Shown piece by piece: positions 15,223 through 23,203 of a stretch of 41,589 bases of DNA. Location of the stretch: assembly GCA_034439955.1 (NCBI GenBank), contig JAWXBJ010000195.1, positions 1-41,589 on the forward strand, in the 5' to 3' direction. Within the stretch, counting starts at the first letter, position 1, and each line of letters begins with the position of its first letter. The translations under genes and the position numbers were made by a program. The notes below the pieces were generated by a model. The model saw only the letters and a program-made list of their open reading frames with translations, had not been told where the DNA came from and did not search any database. Source of the DNA: UBA7672 sp034439955. GTDB taxonomy: Bacteria > Pseudomonadota > Alphaproteobacteria > Caulobacterales > Hyphomonadaceae.

Positions 15223-16428
15223 ATGGCAGACATTCCGCCGGGTTCCAGCCTCGACCTCCAGTTCGACGAGACACAGGCGCCTCGAGTCGGGTCGCCGCCG
15301 GCGGTCTGGCCCGTGGTGACAGGCCTCATCGCCGCGCTTGGTCTTGGCGTCGTCGTCTTTCTACAACTCGCCGCCAACCGCACACGGATCGAGGAGGCGC
15401 GCCTCACCGACCCCGCGCCCAATGTCGCCACGCTGTCGGCCGAGGGCGTTCCTCCGCCGCCGGACCTGTCCGTGCTCGCCGCCCCGGCCCCGGAGCCGGA
15501 ACCCATGAGCGACGCCGGACCCGATCCCTATGCGGGCGAGCCGGTCCTGCTGCCGCCGCCGCCTCCCGAACCCGCCGGACCCGATCCGCGCGAGATGGAG
15601 AGACTGCGCGCGCCGGCCCTGATCGTCGATCTCGGCGAATACAGGGGAGTGGAAAACTCCGGGACGGCGAGCGGCGCGCCTCTTGACCCGAGGGCCCTCG
15701 TCGGCGCGCTGGGAGCGTCCCAGTCCGCCATGGGCGCCATCGCAGGTTCCGGCGGGCCTGGCGGCCTCGCGAACCAGAACGCCGACGAAAACTTCGCCTT
15801 GCGCCTTGGCGTCGGCGGGGACGCCTCCAAGCCGGCCAAGGCCTCGGCGATGATCAACCTCTCCACGACTGTGGTCGAAGGCTCCGTCATTCCCGCCGTG
15901 CTGGAGACGGCGATCAACTCCGACCTTCCCGGCTATGTCCGCGCCGTCGTCAGCCGCGACGTGCGCAGCTTCGACGGCAGCCAGGTCCTTGTTCCGCGCG
16001 GCAGCCGGCTGATCGGCCAGTACCGCTCCGGCGTGGCGCTTGGACAATCGCGCGCCTTCGTCATCTGGACCCGGCTCATCCGGCCGGACGGCGCGGCGGT
16101 GGACCTCGCCTCCCCCGCCACCGACGGCCTCGGGCGCGGCGGTCTCGACGGCGAGGTCGATCGCCACTTCCTGCAGCGCTTCGGCGGCGCAATCCTGCTT
16201 TCCGTGCTCAACCTCGTCGTCGGCGCCGCGACCGACGCCTCGGACACCAGCATCGTCATCGCCTCGACCCGGGCCGGCTCCGACATTGCGAGCGTCGCCC
16301 TCTCGAAGGATCTCGACATCGCGCCCACCGTCACTGTGCCGCAGGGCGCCCCGGTACGCGTCTTCGTCTCCCAGGATCTCGACTTCTCCGATGTCGGTCC
16401 CGTCGTGCCGGGGCCACGCGCGCCTTGA
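15223..16428 (+). CDS. virB10: VirB10 trans-envelope scaffold
   Basis: This 401-residue protein has a short cytoplasmic N-terminus, a single TM helix (~30-48), a long Pro-rich periplasmic spacer (~75-125, PPPPPEP) and the TrbI/VirB10 C-domain (~200-395). The C-domain shows 'INSDLPGYVRAVVSRDVRSFDG', 'LVPRGSRLIGQY' and the antenna region 'HFLQRFGGAILLS'. It spans both membranes and senses ATP use. The gene starts 3 bases after virB9. Confidence 0.95.
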   Translation: MADIPPGSSLDLQFDETQAPRVGSPPAVWPVVTGLIAALGLGVVVFLQLAANRTRIEEARLTDPAPNVATLSAEGVPPPPDLSVLAAPAPEPEPMSDAGPDPYAGEPVLLPPPPPEPAGPDPREMERLRAPALIVDLGEYRGVENSGTASGAPLDPRALVGALGASQSAMGAIAGSGGPGGLANQNADENFALRLGVGGDASKPAKASAMINLSTTVVEGSVIPAVLETAINSDLPGYVRAVVSRDVRSFDGSQVLVPRGSRLIGQYRSGVALGQSRAFVIWTRLIRPDGAAVDLASPATDGLGRGGLDGEVDRHFLQRFGGAILLSVLNLVVGAATDASDTSIVIASTRAGSDIASVALSKDLDIAPTVTVPQGAPVRVFVSQDLDFSDVGPVVPGPRAP

Positions 16429-17405
16429 CCGCCGAGGGCGTCTACCTCCGCACCTATCTTGCGCCGCTCTCTCGCTGGCTCGACCGTCCGGACGTGACCG
16501 ACATCCTGGTCAACCGCCCCGGCGAGGTGTGGATCGACAGCGCCGCCGGCTCCGAACGGATCGAGGCGCCGGACATCACCGCCGTGATGCTGCAACGTCT
16601 CGCCCAGCAGATCGCGGCGGCTTCCAGCCAGGGCGTCAGCCGCGAGCACCCGCTGCTGGCGGCGACGCTGCCCGACGGCGCCCGCGTCCAGATCGTCGCC
16701 CCGCCGGCGACGCGCGAGCACATCGCGCTGGCCATCCGCAAGCATGTCGTGCCCGACCTCACCCTCCTCGAATACGAGCAGTCGGGCGCCTTCGCGGACG
16801 TGCGCGCCTCCGCCGATCCCGGCGTCAGCCGCATCGACGCCGAACTGGCCGGACTGCTCGACCGGGGCGACATCCGCAACTTCTTCGCCAGCGCCGTCCG
16901 GGCCGGCAAGAACATCGTCATCTCGGGCGGCACGGCGACCGGCAAGACCACCTTCCTCAATGCGCTGGTCAAGGAAATCCCGGCGGCCGATCGCCTCGTC
17001 GTCATCGAGGACACTCCGGAGGTCCGGCTGACGCGGCCCAATTCCGTCGGTCTCGTCGCGGTCAAGAGCCAGCTCGGCGAATCGCAGGTCGGCGTCGACG
17101 AATTGCTGCGCGCCTCGCTGCGCATGCGGCCCGACCGCATTCTGGTCGGCGAGATCCGGGGCGCAGAAACTTTCACCTTCCTCAGGGCGATCAACAGCGG
17201 CCACCCGGGATCGCTGACCACCGTCCATGCCGACAGCCCGCAGGGCGCGCTCGAACAGATCGCCTTCATGACGCTGCAGGCCGGCCTCACGCTCACCCGC
17301 CGCGACGTCATCGACTATGCCCGCGCCGTCATCGACATCATCGTCCAGCTCGCGCGCGTCAACGGACAGCGCAAGGTGAGCAGCGTCGCGTTTCACCGCC
17401 GCTGA
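16425..17405 (+). CDS. virB11: VirB11 hexameric ATPase, TTG start
   Basis: This 326-residue AAA+ traffic ATPase is a cytoplasmic partner of VirB4. The start is a TTG overlapping the virB10 TGA (TTGA); the first ATG lies too far into the conserved N-domain. Walker A reads 'GGTATGKTT' (about 168-176), with Ala-Thr where Gly-Ser is more common but with the essential Lys and Thr kept. 'VVIEDTPE' (Asp box), 'LRMRPDRILVGEIRG' (Walker B) and 'SGHPGSLTTVHAD' (His box) follow. It is the last gene of the operon; no virD4 follows. Confidence 0.95.
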   Translation: MTAEGVYLRTYLAPLSRWLDRPDVTDILVNRPGEVWIDSAAGSERIEAPDITAVMLQRLAQQIAAASSQGVSREHPLLAATLPDGARVQIVAPPATREHIALAIRKHVVPDLTLLEYEQSGAFADVRASADPGVSRIDAELAGLLDRGDIRNFFASAVRAGKNIVISGGTATGKTTFLNALVKEIPAADRLVVIEDTPEVRLTRPNSVGLVAVKSQLGESQVGVDELLRASLRMRPDRILVGEIRGAETFTFLRAINSGHPGSLTTVHADSPQGALEQIAFMTLQAGLTLTRRDVIDYARAVIDIIVQLARVNGQRKVSSVAFHRR

Positions 17406-17444
17406 AAACAGCGCAGCGCCGCCGCTTATGATCTAAAGCCTGAT

Positions 17445-17481
17445 GCGATCGGCCTCGACCGACCTGATCGAGGTCGATCGC
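17445..17481. terminator. Bidirectional terminator-like hairpin between virB11 and the DUF1501 gene
   Basis: GCGATCGGCCTCGA (17445-17458) pairs with TCGAGGTCGATCGC (17468-17481): 14 positions with one G-U pair and a 9-base loop. It lies between the convergent stops at 17405 and 17490 and could serve both transcripts. T tracts are weak on both sides. Confidence 0.6.
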
Positions 17482-17489
17482 CTTAGGGT

Positions 17490-19082
17490 CTAAACCATCG
17501 GTCCGGGCAGGAAGTTCAGATAGCGTGTCGGGAAATTGTTGAGGTTCGGGAAGATGGATTGCAGCTGCGCGTCGCCGACCCCGAACCAGCGGCCGATGGT
17601 TCCGGCATACTGATCGACCGACATGGTGGGGATGAGCACGTTTCCGGACATGTCCGGATTCTGGAACGCGCCCTGATCGACCCCCAGCGTCGGGTATTGA
17701 CCGTAGATATCGCCGCCGCGCACCGATCCGCCCATCATGAACTGGTGCGACCCCCAGGCATGGTCGGTGCCGTCGCCATTGGTGGTGAAGGTGCGGGAGA
17801 AATCCGAAGCCGTGAACGTGGTGACGGCGGGACGCATGTCGGCGCCGCCCAGGGTCGCCAGCGTGGTGTCGAAATAGGCCATCGCGTGCGCGAGGCGGGC
17901 CATCAGCGGCGACTGTGTGGTGTTCTGGATGTCGTGATTGTCGAACCCGCCCATGCTGACGAAAAACACCTGGCGCCGTATGCCGAAGGTCGCGTTGGCG
18001 GCGATGACCTTCGCCACCGTCTGCAGCTGGACCGCGAGCCCGTTGACCTCGTTGACGCGGGTGATCGGATTCATCAGCGCTGTGGGCGCCGGGACTCCCG
18101 CAATGGCGGGCGAGGCGAACGTGTTGTTGAGCAGGTCCGCCGTGTCCATCGCGCGGATGACCTTGCCGGCCTGATCCTTCATGAAGTGGCTGGCGCCGGA
18201 CGTGTCGCGGATGATCTGCTGCACCCGCGCGCCCGCGCCGGCGGCGCCGAACACAGTCGTCGTGGGCGCGAGCGCGGAACTGATCCGGATGGCGGGCGCC
18301 GCGCTGTTCGTGACCTGGTACTGGACGACATTCTGGCCGGCGAGAAAGACGGCGTTGCCGGCCGTCGACATCGCCGTGAACACGCCGTTGACGCCGTTGC
18401 CGGACAGGATCTGGTCCGCCATCAGCCCGCCCCAGCCCCGCCTTGTGCCCTCGGCTGCGCCAGCCTGCCAGGTCGATTGCTGGTCGTTGTGCGACATCAG
18501 GTTGGCCGGCAAGGGAACGCTGCGGTTGCGATACTGCGTCTTGGTGGTCGGCGTTATCAGCGGTCCCACATTGGCTGCGATCGCGAGGCGGCCGCCCTGC
18601 CAGATCGGCAGCAGCGGAGCGAGATGGGGATTGAGGCCGAAAGTCCGCGCGGGGGCGTTGGTGCCGGGCGGAACGGGATTGGGCGTCAGCGGTGAGATCG
18701 GCAGAACGCCGCCCCAGGCTTCGGGCGACTGATAGGCGGTCACATTGTTGGCGAGGACCCGGCCGGTGACCGCGTTGGTTCCGCCCGGCGGGGTCGGGGC
18801 GGTTCCGACGGGCATCAACGCGATGGGCACGGCGCCCGTCTGGCGCGCGCTGTTGTAGCGACCCCAGCTGTCGGTGTCGGTCGCCAGCACCATGTTGTGG
18901 GCGTCATTGCCGCCAAACAGGAATATACAGACCAGCGCCTTGTAGGATGGAGGCGCCGCCTGGGCCGCAGCCGTACTCATCGTGGCGAGCTGAAACCCGA
19001 ATGTGCTGGCGGCCGCTCCCACGGTGGAGAGAGCGGCGGCCCGGCGGAGTAGCTCGCGGCGCGTCTGCCTGGACATCGTCAT
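17490..19082 (-). CDS. DUF1501 protein with Tat-type signal
   Basis: The ATG at 19082, with AGGAG 8 bases upstream, gives 530 residues; longer starts only add noise. The N-terminus carries twin arginines (SRQTRRELLRRAA) before a hydrophobic core ending near 'AAAQA', so Tat export in folded form is likely. Family motifs are 'IFLFGGNDAHNMV' (~50), 'GGFDNHDIQN' and 'DFSRTF...GTDHAWG' near the C-terminus. From memory DUF1501 belongs to the alkaline phosphatase/sulfatase fold clan and the Asp/His residues of these motifs may bind metal. The enzyme's substrate is unknown. It follows the DUF1800 gene by 134 bases, the usual pairing, so co-transcription is likely. Confidence 0.9.
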   Translation of the reverse strand: MTMSRQTRRELLRRAAALSTVGAAASTFGFQLATMSTAAAQAAPPSYKALVCIFLFGGNDAHNMVLATDTDSWGRYNSARQTGAVPIALMPVGTAPTPPGGTNAVTGRVLANNVTAYQSPEAWGGVLPISPLTPNPVPPGTNAPARTFGLNPHLAPLLPIWQGGRLAIAANVGPLITPTTKTQYRNRSVPLPANLMSHNDQQSTWQAGAAEGTRRGWGGLMADQILSGNGVNGVFTAMSTAGNAVFLAGQNVVQYQVTNSAAPAIRISSALAPTTTVFGAAGAGARVQQIIRDTSGASHFMKDQAGKVIRAMDTADLLNNTFASPAIAGVPAPTALMNPITRVNEVNGLAVQLQTVAKVIAANATFGIRRQVFFVSMGGFDNHDIQNTTQSPLMARLAHAMAYFDTTLATLGGADMRPAVTTFTASDFSRTFTTNGDGTDHAWGSHQFMMGGSVRGGDIYGQYPTLGVDQGAFQNPDMSGNVLIPTMSVDQYAGTIGRWFGVGDAQLQSIFPNLNNFPTRYLNFLPGPMV

Positions 19083-19216
19083 GATCGAATCTCCTGGAGC
19101 CGGATCGTTCAGGCGGGAACCGCTATCCTGGTTCCATCCGAGCGTGGATCCGCCTCCCACCTGAAGTTTAGAACCCGATTCACGATCTGGGTGACGCCAC
19201 CCGGATCGATCGTGCT

Positions 19217-20935
19217 CTAGCGCTGAACGAGATATTCCGGGGCGATCATCGAGAAGAAGACGGCGGTCTTGACGCGGTTGAGCCGGGCGGCGTCGATCTG
19301 CGCCTGCGTGCCCGTTGCGGGAATGGCGACCGCGGTTATCGCCGCGAGCACCCGGCCCTGAAGGGTCGGCGACATCTGGCCGTAGAAGAGCAGCGTGTTC
19401 ATCCGGTTGACCAGGGATATCGGCGTGTCGGCCAGCGCGAGTTCGGCGGTGTAAGCCGAAAACACGTCGCGCCCCGAGCCGCCGGGAGGTGTCGAGCCGA
19501 TCCCTGCGTCCACCCAGGTCTGCATGGCGTTGATGTAGGATGCGCTGGTGACCTCATCGACGATCTGGAATTCGGGGGCCAGCAGCGACCGCGAGCCCAG
19601 CTCGGTCGAGGCGGGCGGCACGAAGCCGGGCCGCCAGAAATTGAAGACCGAGGCGGACGTCAGCGGAGACTGGCCGAGGGACGTGTTGGCGCCGGTCGAC
19701 GTAATCAGCCAGTTTCCCTGCTGCGATGTCGCGTTGAACGCGCGGATCCAGTTGGTGACGCGGATCACCGGCTCGCGCAGCTTTCCGAAGCTCGCGCTTC
19801 CGACGGCGCTCATCGCGCGAGCCTCGGTGTCGAGCAGAACGGCGCGGACGACCGCCGCCAGGTCGCCGCGCACGCCGGACCCGTTATTGTTGAAGATCGC
19901 GGCGACCCGCCCGACATAGGCCGGGCTCGGATTGCTGGTGACCAGCTGCTGGATCAGGCGAAAGCTGATGAACGGGCCGACATTGGGATGATTGAACAGC
20001 CTGTCGAGTGCGATCCGCAGGTCGCCGGCCACATCCACCGTGGCGCTCGCGGGAATCGTGGTTCCAAGGAATGTCTTGGCCGAGGTCGAGTGATACTGCG
20101 GATAGAAGATCATCGGCCGAACCGAGCGGTCGGTGTGGGCGTTGCCGCCGAAGAAAGTCGTGGCGGTCGGAGAGGAGTGATACCAGCTGATGCCGGTGAA
20201 CACCTTGGCGAGACCGCTGATGTCGGCAGGCGTGTAGCTCGCCGCCGCTGTCCCGCCCGACCCGAGCGTCAGCGTCCCGTCCGGATTGAGTTCGTAAAGG
20301 CCGATCGTCATCAACTGCATGACTTCGCGCGCGTAGTTTTCGTCCGGGGTGCGGGTGCCGGCGGCGTCTTCCTTCTGGTTGCCGAGATACGTCAGATACC
20401 CGCCCATCATGGGATGCATAGTCACGTCTTCAAGCAGGGTCCGGTAATTGCCGAGCGCGTTTCTTGCCAGCATGTCATAATAGGAAGCCGCGCCACGCGG
20501 ATCGACGGCGGGGTCGTGGAGCGACACGACGAATATCTGCGACAGCGCGAAGGCCACACGCTGCCGCAGCTGATCGGGTTCGGTCGAGGCCTGTTTCCAC
20601 CAGCTCTCGTAGAAATTGTTGGCTGTCAAAGTTCCCAGCGTCGCCAGGCGGGTGTTAAGAAACAGCTCGTGGGACTGGGCCGGAAGCGGGAGGGCGACCT
20701 GGGCGGTGATCCAGCTCGCGAAGCCGGCGCTCTCGACCGCAGAGATTTCCGTCGCCGTGGGTCCGAAGGTCGCCTGGGTCAGAAGCCGCGCCGCCTCGGC
20801 CGATGTCGGGTTGGCGGGCGGCGGGGCGCCGCCGCCTCCGCCGGGCGTTCCGGGCGTCCCTCCACCGCTGTCGCTGCCGCCGCCTCCGCATGCCGCCGCC
20901 AGGAGAAATGCCGCCGCAACAAACCACTGGCGCAT
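19217..20935 (-). CDS. DUF1800 lipoprotein
   Basis: The ATG at 20935, preceded by GAAGAGG, gives 572 residues; frames extending to 21091 are not supported. The signal peptide ends in a lipobox (LAAAC at residues 12-16), followed by a Gly/Ser/Pro linker, then the DUF1800 domain: 'LLTQATFGPTATEI', 'DENYAREVMQLMTIGLYEL', 'LFNHPNVGPFISFRLIQQLV'. The biochemical role of the family is unknown. It is commonly paired with DUF1501, as here. It is transcribed away from the beta-helix lipoprotein, the TonB receptor and the T2SS across a shared 591-base region. Confidence 0.9.
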   Translation of the reverse strand: MRQWFVAAAFLLAAACGGGGSDSGGGTPGTPGGGGGAPPPANPTSAEAARLLTQATFGPTATEISAVESAGFASWITAQVALPLPAQSHELFLNTRLATLGTLTANNFYESWWKQASTEPDQLRQRVAFALSQIFVVSLHDPAVDPRGAASYYDMLARNALGNYRTLLEDVTMHPMMGGYLTYLGNQKEDAAGTRTPDENYAREVMQLMTIGLYELNPDGTLTLGSGGTAAASYTPADISGLAKVFTGISWYHSSPTATTFFGGNAHTDRSVRPMIFYPQYHSTSAKTFLGTTIPASATVDVAGDLRIALDRLFNHPNVGPFISFRLIQQLVTSNPSPAYVGRVAAIFNNNGSGVRGDLAAVVRAVLLDTEARAMSAVGSASFGKLREPVIRVTNWIRAFNATSQQGNWLITSTGANTSLGQSPLTSASVFNFWRPGFVPPASTELGSRSLLAPEFQIVDEVTSASYINAMQTWVDAGIGSTPPGGSGRDVFSAYTAELALADTPISLVNRMNTLLFYGQMSPTLQGRVLAAITAVAIPATGTQAQIDAARLNRVKTAVFFSMIAPEYLVQR

Positions 20936-21108
20936 GATCAGCCTCTTCCCTTCAAAGCGCGGGCTCTCGCCCTCAGGCGCGCGAGCGCACGGAATCCCTC
21001 CGCGCGCACACGAACGGTGCGAAAGATTAAGAATGGGTATTGATTGCCTTGGTAGAACGAACGGGAAGCCGCAAAGACCCCACGACAACACCGCTTAGTT
21101 CGTAGCCG

Positions 21109-21128
21109 GTGTGGTTCAAGGACCACAC
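21109..21128. promoter_or_regulatory. Perfect inverted repeat, possible operator
   Basis: GTGTGGT (21109-21115) and ACCACAC (21122-21128) are exact inverted copies around a 6-base centre. It lies 174 bases upstream of the DUF1800 start and has no T tract, so a protein-binding site is more likely than a terminator. The regulator is unknown. Confidence 0.4.
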
Positions 21129-21404
21129 TGACTCTTTATCTGATAGTTGCCCACCCGCCAATCACAATTAACGATAATCGCTCCCGAACCACCTAAAAAA
21201 ATTGCAAGCCGCCACTCTTTCCCAGGCAAGCCGGCAGTTTTACTAGGGGTGTTGACCGTCTTTACATCCGGTCTCCCGCATTCCGCCCTTGGGGCAACTC
21301 GGGCCGGTGCGCGCATGGGGCGAGTGATGCGTTCGCGGCACACCCGGTGAATGTATGACGCCGTTTTCATCACAATCGTCTCGCGAATCAAAAACGTCAC
21401 AAAT

Positions 21405-21422
21405 CTGTCTGCGGGCTGTCAC
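21405..21422 (+). promoter_or_regulatory. Pho-box-like direct repeat
   Basis: CTGTCTG (21405-21411) and CTGTCAC (21416-21422) start 11 bases apart, the spacing of PhoB half-sites (CTGTCAT, 4 bases, CTGTCAT). A weaker third unit (CGTCAC, 21395-21400) precedes them in near phase. It lies ~105 bases upstream of the lipoprotein ATG, in the right orientation for that gene. The downstream -10 is not obvious. Confidence 0.5.
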
Positions 21423-21526
21423 TCATCCTCCCTAGGCGTCTTCGCGGGGAAAGCGCGCGTCTGGCGACGGTCGCATGTTCGCGACGCTCCCTTTTGCGGC
21501 CCCGTTTGACCTTCAGGGAGACCAGG

Positions 21527-23113
21527 ATGACTTCGAAATCTGCAGTTCGTGCGGCCCTTCTGGCCTGCTTCGCGGCGGGCGCCGCAGGCGCCTGTTCGGG
21601 CAGCGACGGCGTCGCCTCGCCAGGCGAGGGCGTGTTCGTCCCCTCACCGCCGGTCGCACCGCCGGCCGCGCCGCCGGCCGCACCGCCGCCTCCAGGGCCG
21701 CCTGCCGGTCCGGCTGCCGCCTGTCCAGCCGGCTTCCTGAATGCCGGCGTCGTCGCCAACCTGCGCAACTGCCAGCTTCCCGCCCTCGTCACCGGCACCC
21801 TGAACGTCCCCAAACTGACCGGCGTCGTGTATTCCATCACGTCCGTCGTTGACGTCGGACAGGACCGCGGGGCCGATCCCGCCGCTCCGATCGCCGGCAC
21901 TATCGCCGGCACGCTGTCGGTCGATCCGGGCGTCACCATCTTTGGTTCCGGCGGACTTGACTTCATCCGCGTCAACCGCGGTTCCCTCATCTCGGCCGCC
22001 GGCACGGCCGCCGACCCGATTATCTTCACCAGCCGCGCCGACGTCGAGGACGCCAGCCTCGCCGACGAAGCGCCGGGCAGCCAGTGGGGCGGTCTCCTGA
22101 TCCTCGGCCGCGCGCCTGTCAGTGAAGGCTGCCCCGTCGGCGTCAACCCGCCGAACGCCGCCTGCACGCCGCAAGCCGAGGCGACCAACGCTGTCTATGG
22201 CGGCAACACGCCGACCGACAGCTCGGGCCGCATCTCCTTCGCCGTCATCAAGTATCCCGGCTTCACCGTCACCACCAACAAGGAGCTGAACGGCCTGACG
22301 CTCGCCGGCGTCGGCAACGGCACGCTCATCGAGAACGTTCAGGTTCACCAGTCGTCCGACGACGGCGTTGAGATCTTCGGCGGCAACGTCAACGTCAGGA
22401 ACATCGTCATCACCGGCGCCGACGATGATGGCTTCGACACGGATCTCGGCTGGCGCGGGACCGCTCAGTACCTCCTGGCTGTGCAACGCACGACAGGCGG
22501 TGATCGCGGGTTCGAATGGTCCGCCTACTCGTCGGGCGTTACCCCGAACGTCGGAGCCGACGGCAAGATCGTCTACCGCTCGCAGCCGCGCATTTCCAAC
22601 GCCACGGTCGTGATGCGTTCCAACGCGGCCAGTTCGCAGGCCATGGTGCTGAACTCCGGCACCGAAGCCTTCATCCACAACTCGGTCTTTACCCGTCAGG
22701 GTCCGAGCGCCAACACCTGCGTCGATATCGATGACACCGTCACCATCACGGCCGGCGCTACGTTCAAGTCGGTCTTCCTGTCCTGCGGCGCTGCACCCTT
22801 CACCGAAGATACCAGCGTCAACGCCGCCGCCACCCAAGCGGAGTTCGCCAAAGCCTCGAACACAAACAACACGCAGGCTGGGGCATCCACGCTGACGGCT
22901 CGGCCCGGCGCCTCGACGGCCTTCATCAACGGCATGAACGAAAACAACGTGCCGGTCGCCGCTGCGGGCACGGGAGCAACAACCACCATGGCCAATCCGG
23001 TCGGTTTCCCCTTCCTCACCACGCCAGCCAATATCGGCGCCGTCCATCCGGGCATGCTGACCTGGTATCAAGGTTGGACCTGCAGCCCGATGATCGGCGA
23101 AGAGTCCTGCTAA
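21527..23113 (+). CDS. Secreted beta-helix lipoprotein (candidate T2SS substrate)
   Basis: The ATG at 21527 has AGGGAG 7 bases upstream and gives 528 residues. The signal peptide ends in a lipobox-like AGAC (Cys23), followed by a Ser/Gly and then Pro/Ala-rich stalk (~35-65). The body shows parallel beta-helix-like turns: 'GTLSVDPGVTIFGS', 'LIENVQVHQSSDDGVEIFGG', 'NIVITGADDDGFDTD'. Cysteine pairs near ~200 and at the end suggest a periplasmic or extracellular fold. No catalytic residues are assigned. The setting (a Pho-box-like site upstream, TonB receptor and T2SS downstream) recalls the phosphate-starvation lipoprotein exported by the Caulobacter T2SS (ElpS, from memory). Homology to ElpS itself is not shown. 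Confidence 0.8.
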   Translation: MTSKSAVRAALLACFAAGAAGACSGSDGVASPGEGVFVPSPPVAPPAAPPAAPPPPGPPAGPAAACPAGFLNAGVVANLRNCQLPALVTGTLNVPKLTGVVYSITSVVDVGQDRGADPAAPIAGTIAGTLSVDPGVTIFGSGGLDFIRVNRGSLISAAGTAADPIIFTSRADVEDASLADEAPGSQWGGLLILGRAPVSEGCPVGVNPPNAACTPQAEATNAVYGGNTPTDSSGRISFAVIKYPGFTVTTNKELNGLTLAGVGNGTLIENVQVHQSSDDGVEIFGGNVNVRNIVITGADDDGFDTDLGWRGTAQYLLAVQRTTGGDRGFEWSAYSSGVTPNVGADGKIVYRSQPRISNATVVMRSNAASSQAMVLNSGTEAFIHNSVFTRQGPSANTCVDIDDTVTITAGATFKSVFLSCGAAPFTEDTSVNAAATQAEFAKASNTNNTQAGASTLTARPGASTAFINGMNENNVPVAAAGTGATTTMANPVGFPFLTTPANIGAVHPGMLTWYQGWTCSPMIGEESC

Positions 23114-23130
23114 GCACGACGAGCTGACCG

Positions 23131-23158
23131 CGGGCGGCGGCCTGCACGCCGCCGCCCG
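23131..23158 (+). terminator. GC-rich hairpin between the lipoprotein and TonB genes
   Basis: CGGGCGGCGGC (23131-23141) and GCCGCCGCCCG (23148-23158) form a perfect 11-bp stem with a 6-base loop, 17 bases after the stop and followed by TTTCGTGTTCTTT. It could end the lipoprotein mRNA fully or partly, so that the lipoprotein is made in excess over the receptor and T2SS. Confidence 0.7.
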
Positions 23159-23203
23159 TTTCGTGTTCTTTCGGACAATTTTCTCTTTCGGGGCCGTGAC
23201 ACC

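Larger units (their letters stand above)
20936..21526. other. Divergent control region, 591 bases, no gene
   Basis: This separates the minus-strand DUF1800/DUF1501 pair from the plus-strand lipoprotein, TonB and T2SS genes. It is visibly more AT-rich in the middle (~21120-21250, with an A7 run near 21196). It holds a perfect inverted repeat (21109-21128) and a Pho-box-like direct repeat (21405-21422), listed separately. Short frames here (for example 21116-21400 minus) show no coding signal. Confidence 0.75.

Noticed and set aside
17559..18695. 378-codon plus-strand ORF opposite the DUF1501 gene
   Set aside because: Arg/Gly/His-rich shadow of a well-supported gene in high-GC DNA; no motifs or signal peptide.
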